Notes under the pieces: generated by a model
Databases searched by the model: none
The model's input: only the letters and a program-made list of their open reading frames with translations
What the model was told of the DNA's origin: nothing
Translations under genes and position numbers: made by a program
Assembly: GCA_017483235.1 (NCBI GenBank)
Contig: JAFULE010000034.1
Location: 1-11,513, forward strand
Origin: Faecalibacterium sp.
GTDB taxonomy: Bacteria; Bacillota; Clostridia; Oscillospirales; Ruminococcaceae
DNA: 11,513 nucleotides
Direction: 5' to 3'
Shown: positions 5,448-11,513 of the stretch, piece after piece
How positions within the stretch are numbered: position 1 is the stretch's first letter
Layout of the letters: every line of letters starts with the position of its first letter

Positions 5448-6725
5448 GTGGCTTTTTGGAAACACGCCAAACGATGGGTGGCGGTGGGGCTGGTCTGTCT
5501 GCTGTGCGGCTGCAGCGGCACCAATGTGGACGAGCTGCTGCGCGCTCCTCGCCTTTCGGGCGAGAACGGTGCGGTGAAGGAAGCGCTGGACGCGGCACTG
5601 GGCGAGAATGCCCAGCTGAAATACCCCACCTACGGCGATTTTCTTTCGCCGTTTCTTTCCGGCGACTGGAACGGCGACGGTACGGCCGATATGGCAGTGC
5701 TGTACCGTACCACGGCATCGGCCAATGTCTGCCTTGCGGTGTTGCAGAAAGATACCGAAGCTGTCTGGCAGGTGACCGGTACGGTGGAGGGCCTTTCGGA
5801 TATGGTGGAAAGTGTGCGTCTGGCCAGCCTGCGCAAGGGCAGGGCCAACCAGATCGTGGTGGGCTACACCACACAGGGCGATGAATACCTTGCCGTATAC
5901 GCGTGGGAAAGCGGTTTGCTGCAGCCCATTCTGCAGCAAACCTACAGCCAGTATATCATTCAGGATATCACCGGCAGCGGTGCCGATGATCTGGTGCTGC
6001 TTTCCAGCGATGCCGAAAGCGGCAAAATGAAGGTGCAGCTGCTGACCGCCGGCGAAGAAGGTTTTACTGCGATGCAGGCCCCCGGCCTTTCGGCCGAAGA
6101 GTTTTCGGGTCTGGCGGCTATCAGTGCAGGCCGCGGCGCCGATGGCAAGGCGTATCTGATTTTGGACGGCTGGACCGGTGCCACCGGTGCCTCGCTGGCC
6201 TCGATGATGCTGTATTACGACGGAGAAACCGGTGGGCTGCAGCCGGCCCGGCTGCCCGGCACACAGGATCTGTACGCCGATTCGCTGCGGCATGTCAGCC
6301 TTTTGACCAGCCGCGACATTGACGGCGACGGCGTGGTGGAAATTCCGGTGCAGACCGAGCTGGTGGGCCAGATGAACCTTTTGCAGGACCGCCGCATGGA
6401 CTTTATCGTGTGGCGCGACTACACCGCTGAACAACCGGATAAAAGCTTTGGTCTGTTGGACGAGGAGTATGGCTATTACATCCGCCTGCCGGAAGAGTGG
6501 CGGGGCAATCTGACCCTGATCAACGGCGAAGAAGAAGGCACCGTAGAGCTGCGCAGCCTTTCGGGCGAAGATTTGTATATGACCCTGCGCGTTACCGAGA
6601 CCAGCGGTGTTACCGCCGACTGGCACCGGTTGGGTGCGGTGGCATCTGCACAGATCCAATTCCGGCTGGGGGAGGCGGGCAGTGTGCCTGTCTACCGGCT
6701 TACCAGTCAGTTTCATGTTTTGTAA
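5448..6725 (+). CDS. Lipoprotein with FG-GAP/VCBS-like motifs, linked to a two-component system
   Basis: GTG at 5448 with GGAGGTGA at 5436-5443 gives 425 residues. The N-terminus is a lipoprotein signal: K5, K8 and R9, then a hydrophobic core and a lipobox L19-C20-G21-C22, so C22 should be lipidated and the rest anchored outside the membrane. Three motifs resemble the calcium-loop of FG-GAP/VCBS repeats: G72-D-W-N-G-D-G-T-A-D81, D173-I-T-G-S-G-A-D-D-L and D290-I-D-G-D-G-V-V-E. They are about 100-117 residues apart, as expected of a partial beta-propeller. The last 80 residues (Y-Y-I-R-L-P-E-E-W onward) look like a separate beta domain. It is first in the operon, 15 bases before the response regulator, so a role as an extracellular sensor or accessory for the kinase is the natural guess; this is not proven. 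Confidence 0.87.
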   Translation: MAFWKHAKRWVAVGLVCLLCGCSGTNVDELLRAPRLSGENGAVKEALDAALGENAQLKYPTYGDFLSPFLSGDWNGDGTADMAVLYRTTASANVCLAVLQKDTEAVWQVTGTVEGLSDMVESVRLASLRKGRANQIVVGYTTQGDEYLAVYAWESGLLQPILQQTYSQYIIQDITGSGADDLVLLSSDAESGKMKVQLLTAGEEGFTAMQAPGLSAEEFSGLAAISAGRGADGKAYLILDGWTGATGASLASMMLYYDGETGGLQPARLPGTQDLYADSLRHVSLLTSRDIDGDGVVEIPVQTELVGQMNLLQDRRMDFIVWRDYTAEQPDKSFGLLDEEYGYYIRLPEEWRGNLTLINGEEEGTVELRSLSGEDLYMTLRVTETSGVTADWHRLGAVASAQIQFRLGEAGSVPVYRLTSQFHVL

Positions 6726-6740
6726 GGAGGACCATGCCGT

Positions 6741-7430
6741 ATGAGACGTATCCTTGTAGTGGAAGACGAAACCAGCATCCGTGAGATGATCGCGCTGAAT
6801 CTGCGCATGAAAAATATGGAAGTGCTGGAGGCCGAAAGCGCCGAGGCAGCTCTGGCCTTGCTGGACACAAACCCTGCCTGTGACGTGGCCATTCTGGATG
6901 TGATGCTGCCCGGCATGAACGGTTTTTCGCTGTGCGAAAACATCCGCCGCACCGACAACGCCATTGGCATCATCATCCTCAGTGCCAAAAGTCAGGAGAC
7001 CGACAAGATCCGCGGTCTGTCCATCGGCGCCGACGATTATATGACCAAGCCTTTCAGTGTAAGCGAACTGATGGCCCGGGTGGAGGCTTTGTGCCGCCGG
7101 GTGGCCCGCAGTGCCGGCGAAACGGCGGAAACCGGGCGGTTGGTGTCGGGCGAGTTTGTGCTGGATGAAAACAGCCACATGCTGCTGAAAAACGGCAGGC
7201 AGATCGACCTGACCCAGGTGGAGTTCCAGATCATGGAGCTGTTCTTCAAAAATCCCGGCACCGCGCTGGTGCGCGAAAAGATTCTGAAAGGCGTCTGGGG
7301 CGAAAACTACTTTGGCGATGTAAAAATTGTAGATGTAAACATTCGCCGCCTGCGTATGAAAATCGAGGACGAGCCCTCGAACCCCAAGCACATTCTTACC
7401 GTGTGGGGCTACGGCTATCGCTGGAATTGA
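6741..7430 (+). CDS. OmpR/PhoB-family response regulator
   Basis: The 229-residue protein is a DNA-binding regulator switched by phosphorylation from its partner kinase. The receiver domain (about 1-115) has the acidic pocket E8-D9-E10, phospho-acceptor D53 in V-A-I-L-D-V-M-L-P-G, S81 in the Thr/Ser switch position and K103 in M-T-K-P-F. Residues about 130-229 are the winged-helix output domain, ending in V-W-G-Y-G-Y-R-W, which is typical of the OmpR/PhoB class. ATG at 6741 follows AAGGAGG (6724-6730) by ten bases; the Shine-Dalgarno overlaps the lipoprotein stop codon. Another ATG at 6734 is in a different frame. The targets are unknown, and I see no basis for calling it PhoP, VanR or another named regulator. 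Confidence 0.95.
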   Translation: MRRILVVEDETSIREMIALNLRMKNMEVLEAESAEAALALLDTNPACDVAILDVMLPGMNGFSLCENIRRTDNAIGIIILSAKSQETDKIRGLSIGADDYMTKPFSVSELMARVEALCRRVARSAGETAETGRLVSGEFVLDENSHMLLKNGRQIDLTQVEFQIMELFFKNPGTALVREKILKGVWGENYFGDVKIVDVNIRRLRMKIEDEPSNPKHILTVWGYGYRWN

Positions 7431-7476
7431 CCCTGCACTGTTTGGCTAAAACAAAACCCTGAAAGGAGGGCTGCCC

Positions 7477-8904
7477 ATGAAAAGCGGAATTACCCGGCGC
7501 TGGATCACCGGCAGCCTTCTGATCACGATTCTGGTGCTGGTGCTGGCCGAAGGACTGTTTTTGTACACCTTCAGCCAAAGCTATTACGGCGGGGTACGCC
7601 AGACCATGCTGCGCCGGTTTTCTTCCATCACCGGCCAGCTGCAGGCCTATACCGGCGAGACCGATCGGGAAACCGCCCGTACCCGCAGCATGGCGCTGCG
7701 CCGCATGGTAGAGCAGTTTACCGATAAGGAAAAATATGAGTTCATGCTGCTGGACGGCATGGGCGGTGTGCTGGCATCCTCCAGCGGCACCACGGCCGAG
7801 GGCATTTTGAGCAGCGACGATTTCAACGCCGCCCTGCAGACGGCCGATGGTGCCGGCGCGGCGGTGTACCGTACCGCATCGGGTGAACGGGTGATGGCGG
7901 TGTGCATTCTGCTGCCCTACGACGCCGAAGATGTGGCTGCCTTGCGGCTGATCACCAGCCTGACCCTGGTGGATGCTCAACTGAACACCATCTTCTCGGT
8001 CAGTGCGCTGGTGGTGCTGGCGGTGCTGCTGGCGTCGGTGTTTTCGGGGTTCTACTTTGTGCGCAGTATTGTAACTCCGCTGGGGCAGATCGAAACCATT
8101 GCCGCGGCGATTGCCGAGGGCGAGCGTAAAGTTCGGCTGCCGGTTACCGGCAAAAAAGGGGACGAGGTGGACCGGCTGCGTGTTACCATCAACCGCATGG
8201 CCGAGGGCCTTGCCGAAACCGAAACCATCAAAAACGAATTTATCAGCTCGGTTTCGCACGAGCTGCGCACCCCCCTTACCTCGATCAAGGGCTGGGTCGA
8301 AACCATTGCGGCCATCGACGACCCACAGGATGAAAACTATCGCAAGGGCCTGCAGATCATCAGCCGCGAAACCGACCGTTTGTACAACATGGTGGAAGAA
8401 CTGCTGGATTTTTCCCGCCTGCAAAGCGGCCGGGTTCAGCTGGACTGCACCCCGTTGGATCTGGTGGCCGAGCTGACCGATGCAGTGCTGTTTTTTGAAG
8501 CCCGCATCCATGCCGAAGGCCTGACCCTTGCCTACGAAGAACCGATGGAGACTATTCCGGTGTTTGCCGACCCCAACCGCCTGCGGCAGGTGTTCATCAA
8601 TGTGCTGGACAACGCCATCAAGTACTCGGCCGTGGGCGGCCGCATCACCATCAAGGTGTGGGCCGGCAAATACAAAGCCTTTGTGGAAGTGCTGGATCAG
8701 GGCCGGGGCATTCCGCCCGAAGATCTGGAAAACGTGAAGAATAAGTTCTTCAAGGGCCGAAATGCGGTGCGGGGCAGCGGTATTGGCCTTGCACTGGTGG
8801 AAGAGATCATGACTGGTTTCGACGGCACGGTGGATCTGAAAAGCACCCTGGGCCGTGGCACCGTGGTCACCTTGGGCTTGCCCCTATACCATCCGCCCAA
8901 ATAA
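7477..8904 (+). CDS. HAMP-containing sensor histidine kinase
   Basis: This is the 475-residue membrane kinase partner of the response regulator. TM1 is about 10-33 and TM2 about 172-195, enclosing an extracellular sensor region of roughly 138 residues with no motif I recognise. HAMP follows (about 192-245, with G-D-E-V-D-R-L). In the dimerisation domain H261 is the phosphorylated histidine (S-V-S-H-E-L-R-T-P-L). The ATP-binding domain has the N box with N375 and N379, G1 at D407-Q-G-R-G-I and G2 at G433-S-G-I-G-L. All catalytic motifs are intact. AAAGGAGG at 7462-7469 is seven bases before the ATG. It lies 46 bases after the regulator with no promoter or terminator between. The C-terminal codons form part of the terminator stem. 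Confidence 0.95.
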   Translation: MKSGITRRWITGSLLITILVLVLAEGLFLYTFSQSYYGGVRQTMLRRFSSITGQLQAYTGETDRETARTRSMALRRMVEQFTDKEKYEFMLLDGMGGVLASSSGTTAEGILSSDDFNAALQTADGAGAAVYRTASGERVMAVCILLPYDAEDVAALRLITSLTLVDAQLNTIFSVSALVVLAVLLASVFSGFYFVRSIVTPLGQIETIAAAIAEGERKVRLPVTGKKGDEVDRLRVTINRMAEGLAETETIKNEFISSVSHELRTPLTSIKGWVETIAAIDDPQDENYRKGLQIISRETDRLYNMVEELLDFSRLQSGRVQLDCTPLDLVAELTDAVLFFEARIHAEGLTLAYEEPMETIPVFADPNRLRQVFINVLDNAIKYSAVGGRITIKVWAGKYKAFVEVLDQGRGIPPEDLENVKNKFFKGRNAVRGSGIGLALVEEIMTGFDGTVDLKSTLGRGTVVTLGLPLYHPPK

Positions 8905-8920
8905 TGCGGATGGTATCCTT
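8886..8920 (+). terminator. Terminator overlapping the end of the histidine kinase gene
   Basis: A perfect 11-bp stem, ATACCATCCGC (8886-8896) with GCGGATGGTAT (8906-8916), has a nine-base loop that contains the TAA stop codon (8902-8904), then CCTTTTGCTT. It probably ends the lipoprotein/two-component transcript. The T-tract is short, so some read-through into the next gene is plausible; no clear promoter is visible before that gene. Confidence 0.75.
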
Positions 8921-8956
8921 TTGCTTGCAAATTGATTTATTACAGGAGAATCCCCC

Positions 8957-9892
8957 ATGAATCAGAAACCCTGCTTTAAAACCAGTGTGGGCGGTCAGGC
9001 CCTGATGGAAGGCATTATGATGCGCGGCCCCCACAAGATCTGCTGCGCTGTGCGCGACCCCGAAGGCAACATTCAGCTTACCGAAGAGCCGGTGACTAAA
9101 CACGGCTGGCAGAAGATCCCCTTTGTGCGGGGTGCCATTGCCATGATCGACAACCTGATGGTGGGCTACCGCTATCTGATGCTGTCGGCCAAGATCAGCA
9201 TGGGCGAGGAATTCGAAGAGGAAGAGCCCACCAAATTTGAACAATGGATCATCGATCATCTGGGCGAAAAGGCTGCCGACGCCATGCTGATGCTGGCAGC
9301 GGTGGTGGGCGGTTTGATGGCCATTTTTCTGTTCACCGTACTGCCCACTGCCATTGTGGGCGGCATCGGTGCCTTTGTGCCGCTGGGCCGCTGGGCGCGT
9401 GTGGTGCTGGAAGCGATTCTGAAGGTTACGGTGTTTGTGCTGTATCTGTGGGCTGCCAGCCATATGAAAGAGATCCACCGCGTGTTCGAATACCACGGCG
9501 CCGAACATAAAACCATCGCCTGCTATGAAGCAGGGGAGGCGCTGACGGTGGAAAACATCCGCAAGCACTCCCGCTTCCACCCCCGCTGCGGCACCAGTTT
9601 TATGATCCTGATCGTCATCGTCAGCGTGTTTTTGTACAGTGTTCTGCCCTGGAGCAACACCGCGCTGCGCATCGTGTACAAGCTGCTGCTTCTGCCGGTG
9701 GTGATGGGCATCAGCTACGAGCTGCTCAAATGGTGCGGCCGCAGCGACAATCTGCTCACCCATGCCATCCGCGCCCCCGGTTTGTGGGTGCAGCGGCTGA
9801 CCGTGTTTGAGCCGGACGACAGTATGATCGAAGTGGCCATTGCCGCCGTTACACCCGTTCTGCCCGAAGACCGGGCCGAGGGGCAGTGGTGA
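8957..9892 (+). CDS. DUF1385 membrane protein (YqhQ-like)
   Basis: The 311-residue protein belongs to the DUF1385 family (B. subtilis YqhQ), a conserved Firmicutes membrane protein whose biochemical role is not settled. Family motifs are all visible: G-G-Q-A-L-M-E-G-I-M-M-R-G-P (12-25), F-V-R-G (56-59), Y-H-G-A-E-H-K-T-I (179-187), F-H-P-R-C-G-T-S-F (207-215) and A-P-G-L-W-V-Q-R-L (273-281). Membrane segments lie near 108-131, 148-168, 214-231 and 238-258. The conserved His and Cys residues between segments suggest a metal site, which is inference. AGGAGA at 8944-8949 precedes the ATG by seven bases. Its stop overlaps the prmC start, a pairing seen in many Clostridia. Confidence 0.94.
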   Translation: MNQKPCFKTSVGGQALMEGIMMRGPHKICCAVRDPEGNIQLTEEPVTKHGWQKIPFVRGAIAMIDNLMVGYRYLMLSAKISMGEEFEEEEPTKFEQWIIDHLGEKAADAMLMLAAVVGGLMAIFLFTVLPTAIVGGIGAFVPLGRWARVVLEAILKVTVFVLYLWAASHMKEIHRVFEYHGAEHKTIACYEAGEALTVENIRKHSRFHPRCGTSFMILIVIVSVFLYSVLPWSNTALRIVYKLLLLPVVMGISYELLKWCGRSDNLLTHAIRAPGLWVQRLTVFEPDDSMIEVAIAAVTPVLPEDRAEGQW

Positions 9893-10761
9893 CCGCCCCG
9901 GGCATGCTGCCCCGGCAGGCTGCCGCCGCAGTGGCACAGGCGTTAAAAGCAGCCGGCTGCCCCGATGCAGTCTACGACGCCCGGTTTCTGGTGCAGTTGG
10001 TCACCGGGCAGGATCCCCGCCTGAGCGATGCCCCCCTTACCGGGGTGCAAACCGCCCGGCTGAACGAACTGGCAGCCCGCCGTGCTGCGCGCGAGCCGCT
10101 GCAGTATCTGTGCGGCTGCTGGCCTTTTTTCGATTTTGAACTGGTCGTCGGGCCCGGGGTGCTGTGCCCCCGCGCCGACACCGAGATTGTGGCCGAAGCG
10201 GCAGCTGCACTGCTGCAGGGCACAACCGATCCCCGTGTGCTGGATCTGTGTGCCGGCACCGGCTGTCTGGGGCTGGGGGTCAAGCGACTGTGTCCCAGTG
10301 TGCAGTTGACTGCGCTGGAAAAAAGCCCCGATGCGCTGGTGTATCTGCGGCAAAACGCCGCCCATGCGCTGGACGGGCGCGGCCTTGCCGCGCCCTATGC
10401 GCAGGTGGTACAGGGGGATTTGTTTGAGTTTTATAAGGAATTGCCCGAAAGCAGCTTTGACCTGATCGTATCCAATCCGCCTTACCTCACCGCACAGGAG
10501 ATGACTCAGCTGCAGCCCGAGGTGGCCCACGAGCCGGCTATGGCGCTGGCAGCCGGGCCGGACGGGCTGGATTTTTACCGTGCCATTGCGGCACACTACC
10601 AACAGGCACTGCGCCCCGGCGGCGCGCTGGTGCTGGAGATCGGCTGGCAGCAGCGCGAAGTGGTAACCACCCTGCTGCAGCAGAACGGCTGGACAAGGAT
10701 TGAGTGCCGGCAGGATTACGCCGGCCTTGACCGGTGCATCACCGCCCGACGACCGGGATGA
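9889..10761 (+). CDS. prmC: Release factor glutamine N5-methyltransferase
   Basis: PrmC (HemK) methylates the glutamine of the GGQ motif in release factors RF1 and RF2, which is needed for efficient peptide release. The protein is 290 residues, normal for the family. It has a helical N-terminal release-factor-binding domain (about 1-80), then the SAM-binding motif V-L-D-L-C-A-G-T-G (117-125) and the catalytic N-P-P-Y (196-199). GTG at 9889 is preferred: it overlaps the DUF1385 stop (GTGA, 9889-9892) and has GAGGGG at 9878-9883 five bases upstream. GTG 9886 would add one residue, and ATG 9904 lacks a ribosome site. Translation is probably coupled to DUF1385. prfA is often next to prmC but is absent here; recA follows. 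Confidence 0.95.
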   Translation: MTAPGMLPRQAAAAVAQALKAAGCPDAVYDARFLVQLVTGQDPRLSDAPLTGVQTARLNELAARRAAREPLQYLCGCWPFFDFELVVGPGVLCPRADTEIVAEAAAALLQGTTDPRVLDLCAGTGCLGLGVKRLCPSVQLTALEKSPDALVYLRQNAAHALDGRGLAAPYAQVVQGDLFEFYKELPESSFDLIVSNPPYLTAQEMTQLQPEVAHEPAMALAAGPDGLDFYRAIAAHYQQALRPGGALVLEIGWQQREVVTTLLQQNGWTRIECRQDYAGLDRCITARRPG

Positions 10762-10837
10762 AATCCTGTTTATGGGATGCAGGCTGTGGTATTCTGTGTT
10801 TGTAAGCTCAAAATGCTGTCTGAAAAATCCTTTGAAT

Positions 10838-10862
10838 TTTTTACAACAAATGGTTGTAAAAA
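10838..10862 (+). promoter_or_regulatory. Perfect inverted repeat over the recA -35 box (candidate operator)
   Basis: TTTTTACAAC (10838-10847) and GTTGTAAAAA (10853-10862) are perfect 10-bp inverted arms around AAATG. The right arm contains the predicted -35 hexamer of recA, so a protein bound here would block the promoter. The site does not have the GAAC-N4-GTTC form of the usual Firmicutes LexA box. It could instead be a weak AU-rich hairpin after prmC, but it has no T-tract after the stem and a low stem GC content. Confidence 0.5.
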
Positions 10863-10882
10863 TGAAAGGAATATGGTATCAT
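10854..10882 (+). promoter_or_regulatory. Probable recA promoter
   Basis: TTGTAA (10854-10859) and TATCAT (10877-10882) are exactly 17 bases apart, in the AT-rich part of the prmC-recA gap. Transcription would begin near 10889 and leave a leader of about 48 bases before the recA ATG. Confidence 0.65.
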
Positions 10883-10936
10883 GAACAGCAGATACAACTG
10901 GCCGTTTTCGGCAGCAGATAAAAGTGAGGTAACAGT

Positions 10937-11513
10937 ATGGCAGCGAAAAATTCAAGCCCGGTGCCTTCCGCCGTGAAGGTGAAACCCAGCGACCGCAAGG
11001 ACGCTCTGGCCACCGCCATTGCCCAGATCGAAAAGCAGTTCGGTAAGGGCGCGGTGATGAAGCTGGGCGACAATGTGGGCATGCAGGTGGATGCTATTTC
11101 CACCGGCAGTCTGGGTCTGGATCTGGCTTTGGGCGTGGGCGGCATGCCCCGCGGCCGTGTGATCGAAGTGTACGGTCCCGAATCCAGCGGTAAAACCACT
11201 CTGGCACTGCATGTGGTGGCCGAAGCTCAGAAAATGGGCGGCGAGGCGGCTTTCATCGACGTTGAGCATGCGCTGGATCCCCACTATGCCGCCGCTTTGG
11301 GCGTTGATATTGACAGTCTGCTGGTCAGCCAGCCGGATACCGGCGAGCAGGCCATGGAGATCTGCGAAGCGCTGGTGCGCTCGGGCGCCATCGATGTTAT
11401 TGTCATCGACTCGGTGGCCGCCATGGTGCCCCGTGCCGAAATCGAGGGCGAAATGGGCGACAGCCACGTTGGCCTGCAGGCAAGACTGATGAGTCAGGCG
11501 CTCAGAAAACTTA
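10937..11513 (+). CDS. recA: Recombinase RecA (3' end cut by the window)
   Basis: RecA forms filaments on single-stranded DNA for homologous recombination and triggers LexA self-cleavage in the SOS response. The window holds the first 192 codons of an expected 350 or so; the frame is open at the edge. Walker A is G80-P-E-S-S-G-K86-T-T, the catalytic glutamate is E110 in F-I-D-V-E-H-A-L-D-P, and Walker B ends at D158 in V-I-V-I-D-S-V. The DNA-binding loop L1 region (M-V-P-R-A-E-I-E-G-E-M-G-D) is intact. These positions are 14 higher than in E. coli because of a Ser/Pro/Val/Lys-rich N-terminal extension. GAGGT at 10926-10930 is six bases before the ATG. It has its own promoter and is separated from prmC by 175 bases. 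Confidence 0.97.
   Translation, partial: MAAKNSSPVPSAVKVKPSDRKDALATAIAQIEKQFGKGAVMKLGDNVGMQVDAISTGSLGLDLALGVGGMPRGRVIEVYGPESSGKTTLALHVVAEAQKMGGEAAFIDVEHALDPHYAAALGVDIDSLLVSQPDTGEQAMEICEALVRSGAIDVIVIDSVAAMVPRAEIEGEMGDSHVGLQARLMSQALRKL

Noticed and set aside
5412..7391. 659-codon open frame on the - strand
   Set aside because: It runs antisense to the lipoprotein and response regulator. Its His/Gln/Ala-rich composition is what the complement of GC-rich coding DNA gives, and the + strand genes have clear families and ribosome sites.
8867..9937. 356-codon open frame on the - strand
   Set aside because: It is antisense to DUF1385, whose family motifs are complete; the - strand frame shows low-complexity His/Gln-rich sequence.
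10823..10842. AAAAAT/ATTTTT hairpin after prmC as a terminator
   Set aside because: The stem is only A-T pairs and too weak; no GC-rich terminator is visible between prmC and recA.
10881..10976. Short ORF of about 31 codons starting in the recA promoter and overlapping the recA start
   Set aside because: Its ATG overlaps the predicted -10 box and lies before the expected transcript start, so it should not be on the mRNA.

Overview
The window looks like chromosomal DNA from a GC-rich member of the Clostridia, most likely the Oscillospiraceae/Ruminococcaceae (Faecalibacterium, Gemmiger or Subdoligranulum-like). The reasons are an IspH-ribosomal protein S1 fusion, which is a clostridial trait; AGGAGG-type Shine-Dalgarno sequences before most genes; a DUF1385-prmC pair of the Firmicutes type; and GC-rich third codon positions. 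The lineage is inferred from gene content, not from a search. All convincing genes are on the + strand. There are no tRNA or rRNA genes, insertion sequences, phage genes or CRISPR arrays, and no gene-free stretch reaches 300 bases.

Layout. (1) 44-1966 encodes an IspH reductase fused to four S1 RNA-binding domains, closed by a strong terminator. A perfect internal Shine-Dalgarno lies at the IspH/S1 junction and could allow S1 to be made alone. (2) 2138-3496 is an unrecognised membrane protein with four 16-residue Y-x-D-G repeats, a Gly-rich linker, two similar membrane halves and a six-copy Lys-Pro linker between them; it has its own terminator. (3) 3683-4971 is a three-gene operon behind a strong extended -10 promoter: a GtrA-family membrane protein, a 52-residue one-TM protein with a C-x-x-C tail, and deoC. 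It ends in a long hairpin that runs into the start of a small four-helix membrane protein (about 5051-5407). (4) 5448-8904 is a three-gene signalling operon: a lipoprotein with FG-GAP/VCBS-like D-x-D-G-D-G motifs, an OmpR/PhoB-type response regulator and a HAMP histidine kinase. It has a promoter in front and a terminator whose loop contains the kinase stop codon. (5) 8957-10761 is DUF1385 (YqhQ-like) overlapping prmC by four bases. (6) 10937 to the window end is the first 192 codons of recA, behind a promoter whose -35 box sits inside a perfect 10-bp inverted repeat instead of a canonical Firmicutes LexA box.

How they fit together. IspH/S1, PrmC and RecA are housekeeping functions: isoprenoid synthesis, translation initiation, release-factor methylation and recombination. 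The accessory interest is in the repeat-bearing membrane protein at 2138, the lipoprotein/two-component operon (an envelope-sensing module of unknown signal), the deoC operon with two unrelated membrane proteins, and the unusual recA control region.
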